DNA of 64,000 nt, from the NCBI GenBank assembly GCA_040954595.2, contig CM082597.2, forward strand, positions 4,960,001 to 5,024,000. The letters run 5' to 3'. A model generated the notes under the pieces. That model was given only the letters and a program-made list of their open reading frames with translations, ran no database searches and was not told the DNA's origin. The DNA is from Balanoglossus misakiensis. Its lineage: Eukaryota; Hemichordata. Made by a program: the position numbers and the translations under genes. Below are positions 25,421 through 37,400 of the stretch, piece after piece; position 1 is the stretch's first letter; each line of letters begins with the position of its first letter.

Positions 25421-25839
25421 TTAAGGATGTACGTTCAGTAAATTGAAAGTATTGTCATTTTTGTAATTGTGGATTTTTGGATTCTCCTTTGTGTGTATAA
25501 TGGAAATCCGTAATAAAATATAGGGGTCACCGCGCTTGTTTTTGAAATACACAGCCATGAATTTAGTCGATAATAGAAGAAAACTTCTGACTCAGCATTT
25601 TTCACCGATGGTTTGTCTATGGGCAAAATTTTTAACGCAATTTATCTATAAAAAAGAGCGCGGTGACCCCTATATTTTATTTGACCAATTCATTTATAAT
25701 TACTGGACTGAGCTTTGTGTGAAATTTCGTGAAAATGACAATAGTAGAAGTTTGTTTTCTAGCGATTATCAATGTAATCCTATGGGGAAAAGACGGGTGC
25801 GCGCAGTTTCCGGTTTATGTTCTGCGCGTACATCCTTAA
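25421..25839. mobile_element. piggyBac-like MITE, copy 2 (419 bp, TTAA target)
   Basis: Same TTAA-flanked inverted ends and same 419-bp length as 15118-15536, with scattered substitutions. It lies 27 bp after the stop of NXPE copy 1. Sequence just beyond it (ggactgtgtg) resembles sequence just after the stop of copy 2 (29471-29480), so the element inserted into the 3' UTR. It contains AATAAA near 25513, which could act as a polyadenylation signal in that position. Confidence 0.87.
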
Positions 25840-26694
25840 AACGGACTGTGTGGACATTACTCCCTCACACATCCATCTCGTCGTCTATTAAATGTATTTT
25901 AGTTTTCTCAGCATTAGTTAACTGATGTGTTAATTAAATGTTGTTATAACTAGTAAACCCTTACAAGAGGTGACATATAGCAATAGAACCAATCGGTTAA
26001 GTAGAATTGTATATTAAATTGTTGTATCCTAGTACAGCAAATGTTACTATGAAATATACATTATTGCTATGATTGACTATTTCTCATTCAATGCCTTGTA
26101 AGGATTCGACAAATTACATGGATAAAATACAACCAGACGTTATATAATTAACACATACAATAAATCCAAACTCAAATTTATATGATTATGTTGTTGTATG
26201 CTCTTTTTCCACAATCGGTTATATTTAAGATAAGTGAATTCTATGAAGTATGTGACCAATTAAAAACAATCGGATTTTTGACCTATAATGGTTTACATGG
26301 AATGTTAGGATTACAGCTAAATAAATTATACATTCACACGACATTGTAAAAGTGGTGAGGAAATACAAACATAAATGAATGTAGTATTCAACAGATGTTG
26401 CATATAAAAGTAGGAAACGGGTTAGAGAAATATTTAGTTCTGGACACGCTCATTATGATGGGGATTTATGTTTAACCATATCATGCGAATTCAACTTAAT
26501 GGGTTTGGGAATTGAGTGACATTTTCTGAAAGGGTCCTCTTCTCTATGAAATGTTAGACTGTTTTCATGAAGGGCGTGTTGTGGCGACCTTGTGGAAAAC
26601 ATCTACAAGACTTAGTAGCTTTCTGTTCAGCTGTCCTTACAATTCAATATAGAACACTACAGAAAGGTTGTTGATGTCCACTAACTTAAGACCA
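25840..26694. other. Spacer between the NXPE paralogues
   Basis: The first part retains visible similarity to the 3' flank of copy 2 (the ggactgtgtg segment, then a segment with aaccaatcggttaagtag against aaccaatcagttaggtag). This shows that the duplicated block includes 3' flanking DNA. An AATAAA in the copy 2 flank (29601-29606) reads AGTAAA at the matching place here. No gene is seen. Confidence 0.6.
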
Positions 26695-29459
26695 ATGATG
26701 TCTAGAAATCACATACTTCTGATTGTTCTCGGGATTGGAGTAGGATTATATACGATAGCGGTAAGTGTAAAATTTAAAAGCGAATGATTTACTACTACGC
26801 ATAAGATATGTTTCCATTTTTCATCAGAGACAGGCACAGAGGGACATAGGCATGATGCAGATAGAGTGATGCCAATAAAGAAGGGAAATAGATAATACAA
26901 CCAATTTGACTGTTTTTTTTCTCAAAAAATCTCTTATTTCCAATTTCAATTGAAACTGTATAATATGTTCACGGTACAACACCGCGCAGGCAAATGCATA
27001 TCCACTGCTCCGTGTTATGATAAAAAGCTGTGAATTATTCTGAATGTCTAAAATAATGAATGACCCGCCTGCAAAACATGTATGCCGTCTGTAGGTCTAT
27101 GTGCCAAAAGTTACAAGAAGTGAGATACAGCCGAACTTACATGTACATCACATCGTCGAATCACATAATCATAACGCCAAGAGAAAGGATGTTGAAATCT
27201 CACATAGCCGCCATGAAGACCAGAAAGAACAGAACCATGATGTACTATTTCCATACGGCGCTTATGACAAGTTTGCTATGGAATGGAACGGCATTGTCGA
27301 AGAATATGAATGGTCTTACAAACACTTAAATCGAGATGACAGCAAAGATCATAACAGTTTAACACCTGGGTCAGAAGCATATGGATTAACGTCTGCAGAA
27401 AAATCTAAGTAAGTAAAATAGTTGCAAATGACAGGCGCTATATAGATAATACTTCGACCATGTAAGAAATGTCTGTTGCGAAGAAGCACAAGCATGACAC
27501 AGTCTTCTCTCGAATCAATGACTTATTTGACCACTAATGCGAACCAATAAGAACCTTAATACAAACCCAATCAAACTATTTACATCTCTAGGTCCAAAAC
27601 TTTAACTACAGTGAGACAAAACTGCCAAGGTTTTCTCATATTTGAATGAAGTATTGAAATGCAAAATAAAGTATTGAAATGCAAATCAAGAACGACGGGA
27701 GTGGTTATTCTTTTCTCCAATGTCCAGAAACCATATGAAATCCACTTCGACCATAAGTATTTGAACAATGTTCAGAAACCGTATAATGATAATCATACGT
27801 ATGTGTACAACGTCAAGAAACCATAGAAATAATATAATTCTACTATATGTATTTTCTTTGTTTTACTTTTGAAAGGGTTTATTTATATGACAAAAGGACG
27901 CGCTTCAAGAAGGGTGATTTCATTCATGTTGTCGTGGAAACCATGGATCTCTATGGCAATCAACGTCTTAGAGGGGGCGACTTTTTGACTGCTGTAATGA
28001 GAAACCAACAGATGCAGAAGCATACAGCAGGCAGAGTTGTTGATTACGGCAACGGTACATACAGCATTTACTTTTACGCCGCGTGGCAAGGAAAGGCTGA
28101 TATTAATGTGAAGTTGGCCGTGACACGGGAGGCCATCTTGTTTTTGGGCCAGCTGAGGCACAGCGACAGACAAATGCATTGGACTTCACACTTTGCGAAT
28201 GACAACGAGAAGAAAGTCGAAGTTTCTGAGTGTACAATTACGAGCGAGGGCGGATGGGAAAATTCGTGCAGTTACACAAACACGTGGTCTCTTGGCAAGA
28301 CAGCGTTCATCTGTCAAAAACCAAAAACATTAGGATGTGACACTCTTGTCAACACGAGCCAAGATATGGGATCCTTAAATGAGCGCGCTGAGGGTCTCGC
28401 CCAAGACATGAAATATTTGTTCCAAGGGTAAGTACAAAGTAAAAAAAAAATACTAATCACTGCTAGAACTTGATTAGGATGATCTGAAGTAAACAGTTCG
28501 ATTTTAAAGGTAATTAATTTCTACATTTATTTAACAAATTCAGGAAAAACACTAAGGCTGCCATCGGCACAGCAATCGAAGTGGACATTGAAGGTATGAA
28601 TATCTTTGTTATATGTAGGCCCTATGTGTGTAGAAGGAACGACCTGAAAGTGATATTGACTAAGACAGGTGGTCATGAATATGAGTCATTTCAACTACTC
28701 TGATTTCTTATCACAGGTTCAAGTTCAAAGCTGAATCCCCCATCATGTGGACCCGATCTCCCTGTTTCAATGTCAAGCGGTTACTGGTCAAATAATTTGA
28801 CGTTTGTTCCTTTGATGTGCCGAAGCCAGCAGTGGACTCCTGCAGAGAGATTCAAGTGCTTTTCAAATAAGCACTTTTATTATTATGGTGATTCAACCAT
28901 GCACCAATTTCGACTTTTGTTCCAGTCCAACTTTATAGGGGGCTCAGTTCGCAGTACCTTTAAATATGTAGCACTTAGGGTTGGATCCCCGGTGCAAAAC
29001 CTGCAACAAGTCACTTTCGAAAGTGACTTCATTGATCAGATAAATACCACTGATTGCATTTCCCGCACACCGGTTGTTGTTTTCAATGCCTGTTTTCATT
29101 TTGGTTTCTGGTCGATTAGATCCTACCTTGACAGACTTCACCAGATCAAACTGTCGATTCTCAGGCTTTCGAAGCGATGCCCGGACTCTATTGTCGTTTT
29201 CAAGTTAGCCCACCCGCGCGAAAACATCAAAACTGCACAGGCCATCCATAGTAGCAATTATGCCTTTTATGACATGAATCGGATGGCGCGCCGAGTGTTC
29301 GGTGGGATCGGTGTTCGATTTCTAGACATCTGGGATATGGTAGTTGCCCACCCAGATGACTATTGCGTACATGTGAAGCCGTACATTGTGCATCAGATAC
29401 TAGACATGATGTTCTCTTACATTTGCCCGGAGATGGTAAAAAATGGAAAATCGAGTTAG
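26695..29459 (+). CDS. NXPE-like: NXPE family protein, copy 2 (neurexophilin and PC-esterase domains)
   Basis: Five exons: 26695-26760, 27095-27408, 27876-28427, 28544-28593, 28717-29459, giving 574 aa. Exon phases (0, 2, 2, 1) are identical to copy 1, and exons 3 and 4 have identical lengths (552 and 50 nt). Exon 1 is a hydrophobic signal anchor after a double ATG. Exon 3 holds the neurexophilin-like domain. Exon 5 holds GDS (Ser about residue 387) and the C-terminal DYCVH region. The linker encoded by exon 2 is the most diverged part. Intron 2 is longer than in copy 1 (467 against 126 bp). Predicted to act in the Golgi lumen as an esterase or acyltransferase of unknown substrate. It forms a head-to-tail pair with copy 1. 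Confidence 0.9.
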
Positions 29460-32400
29460 CAATCAACAACAGGACTGTGTGAACATAAATCCATCCCCTT
29501 GTCCAGTGGTGTCTCACGTTACCTTCTATTATTTTATCAGAATTTTTCTTAATCTTGTATATTAATTGATCGACTCATTGATTAAACTCATGTGATGGCA
29601 AATAAACCTTTACAGCTGGTGACATGTAGAAAGTACAACCAATCAGTTAGGTAGACCAGTATACAAGATCTTCCATTTTATGCCACGCGTTTCCTATTGA
29701 CTCAAAGAACAACTGTATTTATATCATAGATTTGGAGTTAAGAAAATATAGCCATCTCTGCATTTGTGTTTGTTTATTCAAAGATTTGTTAACATTAATC
29801 AATATGTTGGAAATGCACGTTCTGTGATGGGAAAACATGAGTAATTTATATTCGGCTAAAAATAATACAATTCAAAGATCATGGCTGTCATATTCAGCCG
29901 AAGACAGTACTCATGTTGCATTCTATTCTACATTCAGTTGTTGTTCTCACATGTACGTACCGGAAATGAAAAAGGTGCTCTAGACAACACCATTACAAAT
30001 GAACTAAGTCCTTAACATGAAATGGTACAAAGGGGCGATAATTTAAACTTTAATAAATGTGGAATAACATATGCTTACATATCAAAATAGAGAAACCTTT
30101 CTAAGAGTAAAATTATAATATTTTGTTTGTACTATGCACACGGAAATTTGGGATTTCGACATCTGTCGACCAATACATGTGATATTACTGGGGATTCATG
30201 GCATTAAAGGATTTCCATTCTTTATGAGTATGAATACTCGTTTGATGACATGTGTTGTGGCTGAGCTCTTTCGAAAATCGTCTATACAGCAGATGACGGC
30301 CACCATGTGTGTGTTATAAGAAAAAGCGCTTGCAATACGTGCCCTATATGTAATCCGTTTGCCAGGCAAAAGTTCTGTTTCTGGGCAACGTATATGTGGC
30401 AATTTTCAGGACACTGCCTGGATAAGGTAGATGGTACATACATTGGTGAAATTGGTGTATTCGTTCGAAGGTGCAGTGACACAATAGTACGGTTAATCCC
30501 CTATAATGTTTTGTTGCCATGGGGACTGTTCCTGAGTCATATATAGCCTGATACAATCCATGCTTTTGTATAAAACACTGTGAAAAAGATTTAAAAAAAA
30601 ACATGTTCTCGGAAAATGACGACTAGGATTGAAAATGGGCATTCATAAAAGTAACATGGTAGATGGTTAAAAGCAGATTGTTGAAGATCGAGTTTTTGAG
30701 CGAAGGAAATGCCACAGCCACGGTTAAGTGTTGGCTGTGTTTACTATGAGTACGTTTGATCCATTTCCTTATCGTTCAATGGCTTCTCGGTGTCCTACAT
30801 TTAACTCACACAGGGACGGTTGCCGAGACATTAATTCTCTTTTGCCCTGAGGCATGAACATGTAATCGGTTATCTTCTCAAGATTAACTGTCTAGACTTA
30901 AGGGAGTGATTTTGTGTTCTGATATCCTGGTGTTCCGGGGAGACTCCCTGTGTTCATGATGGGAGTTGCTTTTCTAATGACGTCTATCTGTCTGTCTGTC
31001 TGTCGTCTGCATGTTTGTCTGCCTGCTTGCCTGTCGGTCAGTCAACCTGCCAGGAAGTTTGTAGGTGTAGATCTTCTAAACGGCTGATTACATGTGGAAG
31101 CTCGATTCTACTTGAAAATTAATAGAGTTTATTCTACGAATGATCTTCATAGCTACCCACAATTTGAATAATTAACAAACCAGATGTCAATTCTTTTCTC
31201 AACGGATGCATCAGATTCAGTGATTTTTTTCAGAGACATGAATAGTATTAAAATGCATCCAAATGACAATGCCAAGTCAATTACTAGTATAGTTGCTCAT
31301 TTGTGAGCTTTTTGCCATTATCTAAATTCACAATTACCTCCCCACTAACATTTATGAAATTAGTCTCTAAATTATATGACAGTAATCATCAGATATTTCA
31401 CATTACATGTACATATCCATTAATTGCTAATTTACACATTCTTGGATTAATTTCATCACAGATTGTTAAAACTGATACTAATTTCACAGATCATATTATC
31501 CTGGGACATGTTAAATAAGTCGCTTCCTTAGAAGACGTGTTTTGAACAGTATTTTGAAATTTGTTATCTCATGTACCTTCTTATTTCTGAATTTTATGTC
31601 TGCCAAAACCAAGGGAGATTTCTTATCGTTTTAATATGACGAGATAAAACTTGAAATAAAATTGCACTTATGTCGGTAACGAGATATATTTTTACTTTAT
31701 TGACGACTTTATAGCCCAATTAAAGAGACTAATCTTACAGTGGATGCGTCACTATCTGTTATATGAGATTCATAAAACCTGATAAAATCCGATTGTTATA
31801 CATTGATGGATTTGCTATCGCATCATGCCACGCTTGATTTCAGTCAAACATGTTTAGTATCCACCTCTATATAATGAAAACTTGTCTATCGTGGCCACTT
31901 TGTGACAGTCCCTGTCCCATGTAAATGGGTATTAACTGGCCTGTCTAGTTTCTATAGTAAAATTCTGTCCTCAATAGGTAAATAAATACACATGTACATG
32001 TACTCATGTGCAGATACTGTAAAGTGTAAACAACATCTACAGTGCCAGCGGATGTACCGAGTAAGACGAGCGCCAACATTTAGAAACCGATTAAGCTCAT
32101 TTCCCTTCCGGTGGGCGCAGAATATCCTGGTTTGTATTCCACCATAATTGTAATAACAAAGCTATGAAGTTTTATACTGTACATTTGGACTACATGCTCC
32201 TATTGATAACATCACATCACCTAACATCAATCCTGCGACCACACTGCAACCGTTTCCCTCGATGCCAATCATACCCCTATGCTGTGTAAGAAGCCCGTCA
32301 ATACAACTTACAAGGCCGTATTTTGTTAATGTTGCTAGATGAGCTCCAGTTAGAGTCTCTGTCTGCAGATTGACGGTAATATGACGTGGCACAAGTCTGG

Positions 32401-34206
32401 GTAGAACAACACTGCTGGCGGTTTCCTCTCTGGTGGAATCACACGGCTTATGATTTAACCAAACAGTTCAGCAGAAGTCTCTCGCCCAAGCGTCCCGCAC
32501 GCTGCAATATCAGTCTCTGCCAAAATCACGCATGGTGAAATCCTTTTATAGGAGATCCCAGGTGCTCGACTCACTCGACTCAGCATAGCTAATGAGTCCG
32601 TAATATGGTAATCTATTCGTGGCCATTGTTAGCCTTACGCCAAAGTCTTTTGTTACAGCTTGTGACCCGAATATTCATAAGTGTAGACGGGCACCCTGGC
32701 AGCGAATTATATAACAAGTGACCCATATAGACTGAACCAATGGTTATGTAAATTAATCCTGGACTAGTCCATTCCATCAGTCATTTACCTGTCTATCTAA
32801 CCACCTTACACAAATACACGTACATGTATATACTGATACACCACTTACTCTCAAACCACTGTAGAAACACAGATGTACACCTAGTAAGTTAAGGAGCTGA
32901 ACATCCTATCGGACGAAATTGTAATCAACTTAGTGTTCATGTCACACGTTACTTTTTTCTTCTGATACCAAATACTGTAGTGTGTGAAATAATACACTCT
33001 TGTCTCTGTGTTTCCACACTGTTACAATATACAATGTATGTTAAAGGTAAAACATCACATCACATAATGGTTTGTATAACAGTGTCGCTTTTATTACAAC
33101 TGGATAATGCAGTATATCCACACAAACAGAACGCACACATCTGTACACCGAACATACAGTACTCATCAATACACTAGAAAATCTGCGTCTAGCTTACATA
33201 AAGTATTTCAATATACTTTTCTAAATTCAAGGTTAAAAGTTCAGCATAATAAACTTGTCTGTTCAGACTTCTTGTATTATCTAATAGCCTTATGGTTTTA
33301 AGTTTATTTTACTCACGATTTTGTTAAGTATTTCAACTGTAGTTGAATAAAACTGCACGTAGATTTAACGTGATTTTGTATAATTATTTTTTCTCTTGTT
33401 CACACAGGTAAAATCTGCTACTGTTTGACTATACTACTTCTATGTTTAAGGCGTACTGCCGTCATAACACACTCAGACAGTGTAATTTGCTTGTTTATCA
33501 ACACACTGTTTTTCACAACACTAAAGCAATCTGAGCCCACATAGCGGAACATAGTTTAAATATTGCATGTTAGTTTTATCTTCCTGTGCTTAAAAAGTAC
33601 ATTTGACGCCATTATTACTAGCCGTGTTGGTCCCATACTGCGTTCAACACATAACCAACATTCATTTCCCAGTCTACCTATCTACAAGTTAGCTGACTAC
33701 AATCACCCACCCACCCCAAGTTGCCAATCAATATATTACAAGCGAAAAAACGCACACAATATGCAATCACTTTGATAAAAATTTAGAAATTTTAAACTGT
33801 GAGAATAACAATGCTTCGGCGACGAAAAATGTCTGCTCCGAGACCTTTATGCATATGTGTGCCATGAAGGCTTCCCATGCAGTTGTACTATCCCGATACA
33901 TGCGGCAGACCACACCCCGTGAAATTGCTACAGTACTTGTTTGCATGTCAAAGGCAGCCACTATAGGATATATCAGATTTGCATATTTTTCTGAAGTTTA
34001 AAATTGTCTATCGGAAGTATTCCATAAGTGACTTTTAAGTAAACACACACTATACACAGATACCTTTGAAAAGATCGCATACAATATAACGTATATTTAC
34101 TTGCAAATACCAAAGGAGGCGTATTAATAACTTAAGCAAAAAAGATGGCATTATTTTCTAACTCTTGCTAAAATAAAATAACACGATCTCCATGTTTTGA
34201 CTCGGA
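29460..34206. other. Intergenic between converging genes
   Basis: Holds the 3' flank of NXPE copy 2 and, on the right, the 3' flank of the minus-strand aminopeptidase gene. There is a short GTCT microsatellite near 30985-31005. A minus-strand AATAAA at 33303-33308 is a distant candidate polyadenylation signal for the aminopeptidase. No frame resembles a known protein. Confidence 0.5.
29601..29606 (+). terminator. Polyadenylation signal AATAAA of NXPE copy 2
   Basis: Canonical AATAAA 142 bp after the stop codon of copy 2, in a flank also conserved in part after copy 1, where it is mutated. The assignment rests on position and motif only. Confidence 0.55.
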
Positions 34207-34437
34207 TCAAAGAAGATAAAAGATACTAAGAAAGGCCAGAAGCGACAAAAATGTGAATTTTGCCGCCCGTGATGGTTCTAATAAACTTGAGTCGCTCACA
34301 TTCCCGCAGGTGGCACCGACACTGAAAGGTTTGGTTTTGTCCTTCAGCCAATCATAGACCTCTGTCTTCTCAAGCCTTGTTATTTCAGCGCCTACCACAT
34401 CAAGAACTCTCTGGTTGTACTCATTGAGCCAAAGCAC
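34207..34437 (-). other. Last aminopeptidase exon with GPI-anchor signal
   Basis: Encodes [15 protein letters not shown], matching the end of the aminopeptidase P catalytic domain, then a polar linker with one Cys. It ends in a small-residue and hydrophobic tail ([16 protein letters not shown]) at the stop. That tail is a typical GPI attachment signal and matches the membrane-bound XPNPEP2 type rather than cytosolic XPNPEP1. Confidence 0.8.
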
Positions 34438-37400
34438 CTGCAAAGGGGAATTATGTTGTTAAGTTTACCAATTCTTCCGGATATAAATAATACATCATAG
34501 ACAAAAAGATATTAAAAGCACCAGTACAATTGGGAACAAGATAATACAAAGGCTCTATCTTTCCACCCTAATTTATTTCCCTATAGTCCAAAACTTGAAG
34601 AAACATAATGGATGAGGTTTTCCCTTCTGGGATATTATGTTTATTTGTCTACTTACTTCATCTGGACTGAGCAAGTTTTCGGTTATCAACTTCGGTTCGA
34701 AAGGTACCAACGATTGGACTTCAAAAGCCATGAAGCTATTTCTCGCCATCGATGGATTCTATGTACAAAAGAGTGTAAAACAGACATAGTAACCAGGCGT
34801 TGACAGAAGGTGAAACAGATAGATATATTTTCATGGTCCGTTTCCGCGAGGAAAATTATTTGTAGAACATTTGGTAGAGAAGATTAGTGCTACCTGTCCA
34901 GTATGAACAAGCGATAATTACCTCAAGCTGAGCATCAACTACTTTCATAATGACCTCTAATCGAACTCCAAAGGCACTTTCGCTGTAGTATGCTGGCTCT
35001 GTGTGATAGAATTTCCAAGTGGGATTAGATTAGCAATGGTTACACATACTAAAAGCATGTTTTACAATAGAGAATTTTTTTTATTCAGTTTAGCCTACTA
35101 AACCAGATATCTTAGCACATCCTCCGTGTCGTCTCCCTACAATCAGCTGGACAGTATTATGTTACCTGACATTCAACATTTTTTTCTAAAATCTAGCGCA
35201 AACTATAACTTTGTCCAAGAAACAAAATGAACATAAATACATCAAAATGGCGTCCTTTTGAGACGAACGAGTCCTATAGACTAACACAATTTTGACCAAA
35301 GGAAGTCATGAAATACAGTTAACATGTAATCTCTTCAATCTCACAATAACGAGTATGCCACGTTTTGTACGCACTATGCAATTGCTTGTCATATTTTACC
35401 CCCTAATATTTAAGGTGGCGAAGATGACTTATGACTTATTGCAGAGCGGGAAATTCCCTCTATCATTCACGGGTATGAACATCACAAGAGTGACTGGTCG
35501 CGCCTCATACATAACATATGTGCTTACCGTTGGTGAAGTACATATTCGTCTGTAGAGGGAGATCATCTTCTGGGAAATTTTCGTTGTCACCCTGAGATAT
35601 CCTGGTAGGGCCTGTAAAGTACAAACAGTGTTAAAATGCATTAATCACTGCCGGAAACGTTCAAGAAACGTGGTCGGACTTTCAAGGAGCATGGAGAAAT
35701 CACAAAGCAAGACCATTGTTTATCAAAAGGTTAACAATCCACGTCACATGGTTCTGACTTGAAACAAGTACGTACTATGACAGGTTGCGCAGTCTGTCAC
35801 TGGTAACGCGTTCAAAGTCCTCGTACGACGAAATGTACTTTAATATCCGTAACAGAAATACATGTACAATCAAAATGCACGCAAAGTTAGCCACGAAATA
35901 TGTTGCGCTTATATACGCTTCAAAAAGTCAATTAATAAAATGGTTACGACAAAATACAAAAACGTTCATGATACGTTCAGATCATTTTGTCGTCCAGCTG
36001 GGGGGTACATTCTCAAAAGGTAAATTCACTATTCAAATGCAAATAAAGTCATTAAAGGGTCATCATCACTTTTCTCCAACAAACAACAACATGAACAATT
36101 GAAAAGCATGGGCTGATAGTTTTGAGGTCCAATGTGGTGATTCAATGCAAGATTTTGTCAAATTGTAGTGAAATCAAAGATTAATACACTGACAGAAGGC
36201 CATTCTGGAGAGTTTTACACAGAAAACAAATTGCATTCAATGTACTCACTTTCGTGTACAGTAAAGGTTCCAAAGCCATGTCCCGTAGTTTTGGAATATT
36301 CCATGCCATCCTTCCAGAGGGGTCTTCGTGCAAACACGTCTAGGTCATCGCCTGGAGAAGTGCAAATAAGATATACATTCGCTGTTGAAATACAACTGAC
36401 AAACAGCTAGCTACTTTATACGATTTAGAATTTTACCAGGTTCGGCCAGGGAAAAATTTGAGACACTATTTGCCTATGGTAAACACAGAGCATTAATCCT
36501 TAAAGTCGCTTGTGTCCACACACACAGTTTAGGCGCTGAGGCTCAGTCCCATAGACAATGGGTTGCGGAGAGGTGTTAATCCTTACACCGGCTAAGGTCT
36601 GACCGATAAAGCCGTCTCAAATCTAAGCCGTCCGCACACGGTTTTTAAGACGGTTTCTGATCTGAGACGCTTCAGAACCGTCTTAATGATGTGTGTGTGA
36701 CCCCCATATTAGTTAATTTATTTGTCTTGACTGGTTGTGGTGTCTACGTTAATGCTGGTACTGTACATGACTGAAACAGTGATGACGGTGGTGGTGGTAT
36801 TGGTGGTGCAAAAAAACGATAACGGCAACATTCAATGATGTTTAAAGTATCACCAAACCGTACATACCATACGTGCCTTCTGGAAAAACTGCTGTTGACA
36901 AGGCAATAACGCCCTGCAGCACGCGTGTGTACGCCCGCTACAACAAATAAGACGATAATGTTAGTAAAAAGGGTGGATGTCGTCGCTTCTGCGGCTACGG
37001 GTAGTGGTCTCATACAACACAGTTGCTAGCAAGTCAAAACAGGTGCAAAGTGTAAATGCTACAATTTACACCATTTCAAACAATATGGTTGTCACTATGT
37101 ATTGTAACAAGCAATGCGTCGTTACATTATATCATTCCAAGTGTTGCAGACGAGCGTGGGTTCATGAAGTAAGGCGCCATGGCCTGGGCTGGCCTACAAG
37201 ACCTCGGAAATTTACAGGGTACTTTTCCCCATGAGCTTTTAAAATGTCACCGTTGTGAGGAAATGTGTGAAAGCATAATCCTGAATTAAGAACGTCACAC
37301 TTACAGTTTCTTGATCTGTGGGTGTACCCAGGTGGACGGTTCTCGCCATATCTGAGACGCCATCTCTATTAGGATAAACATACAGTATGAATTACACACA

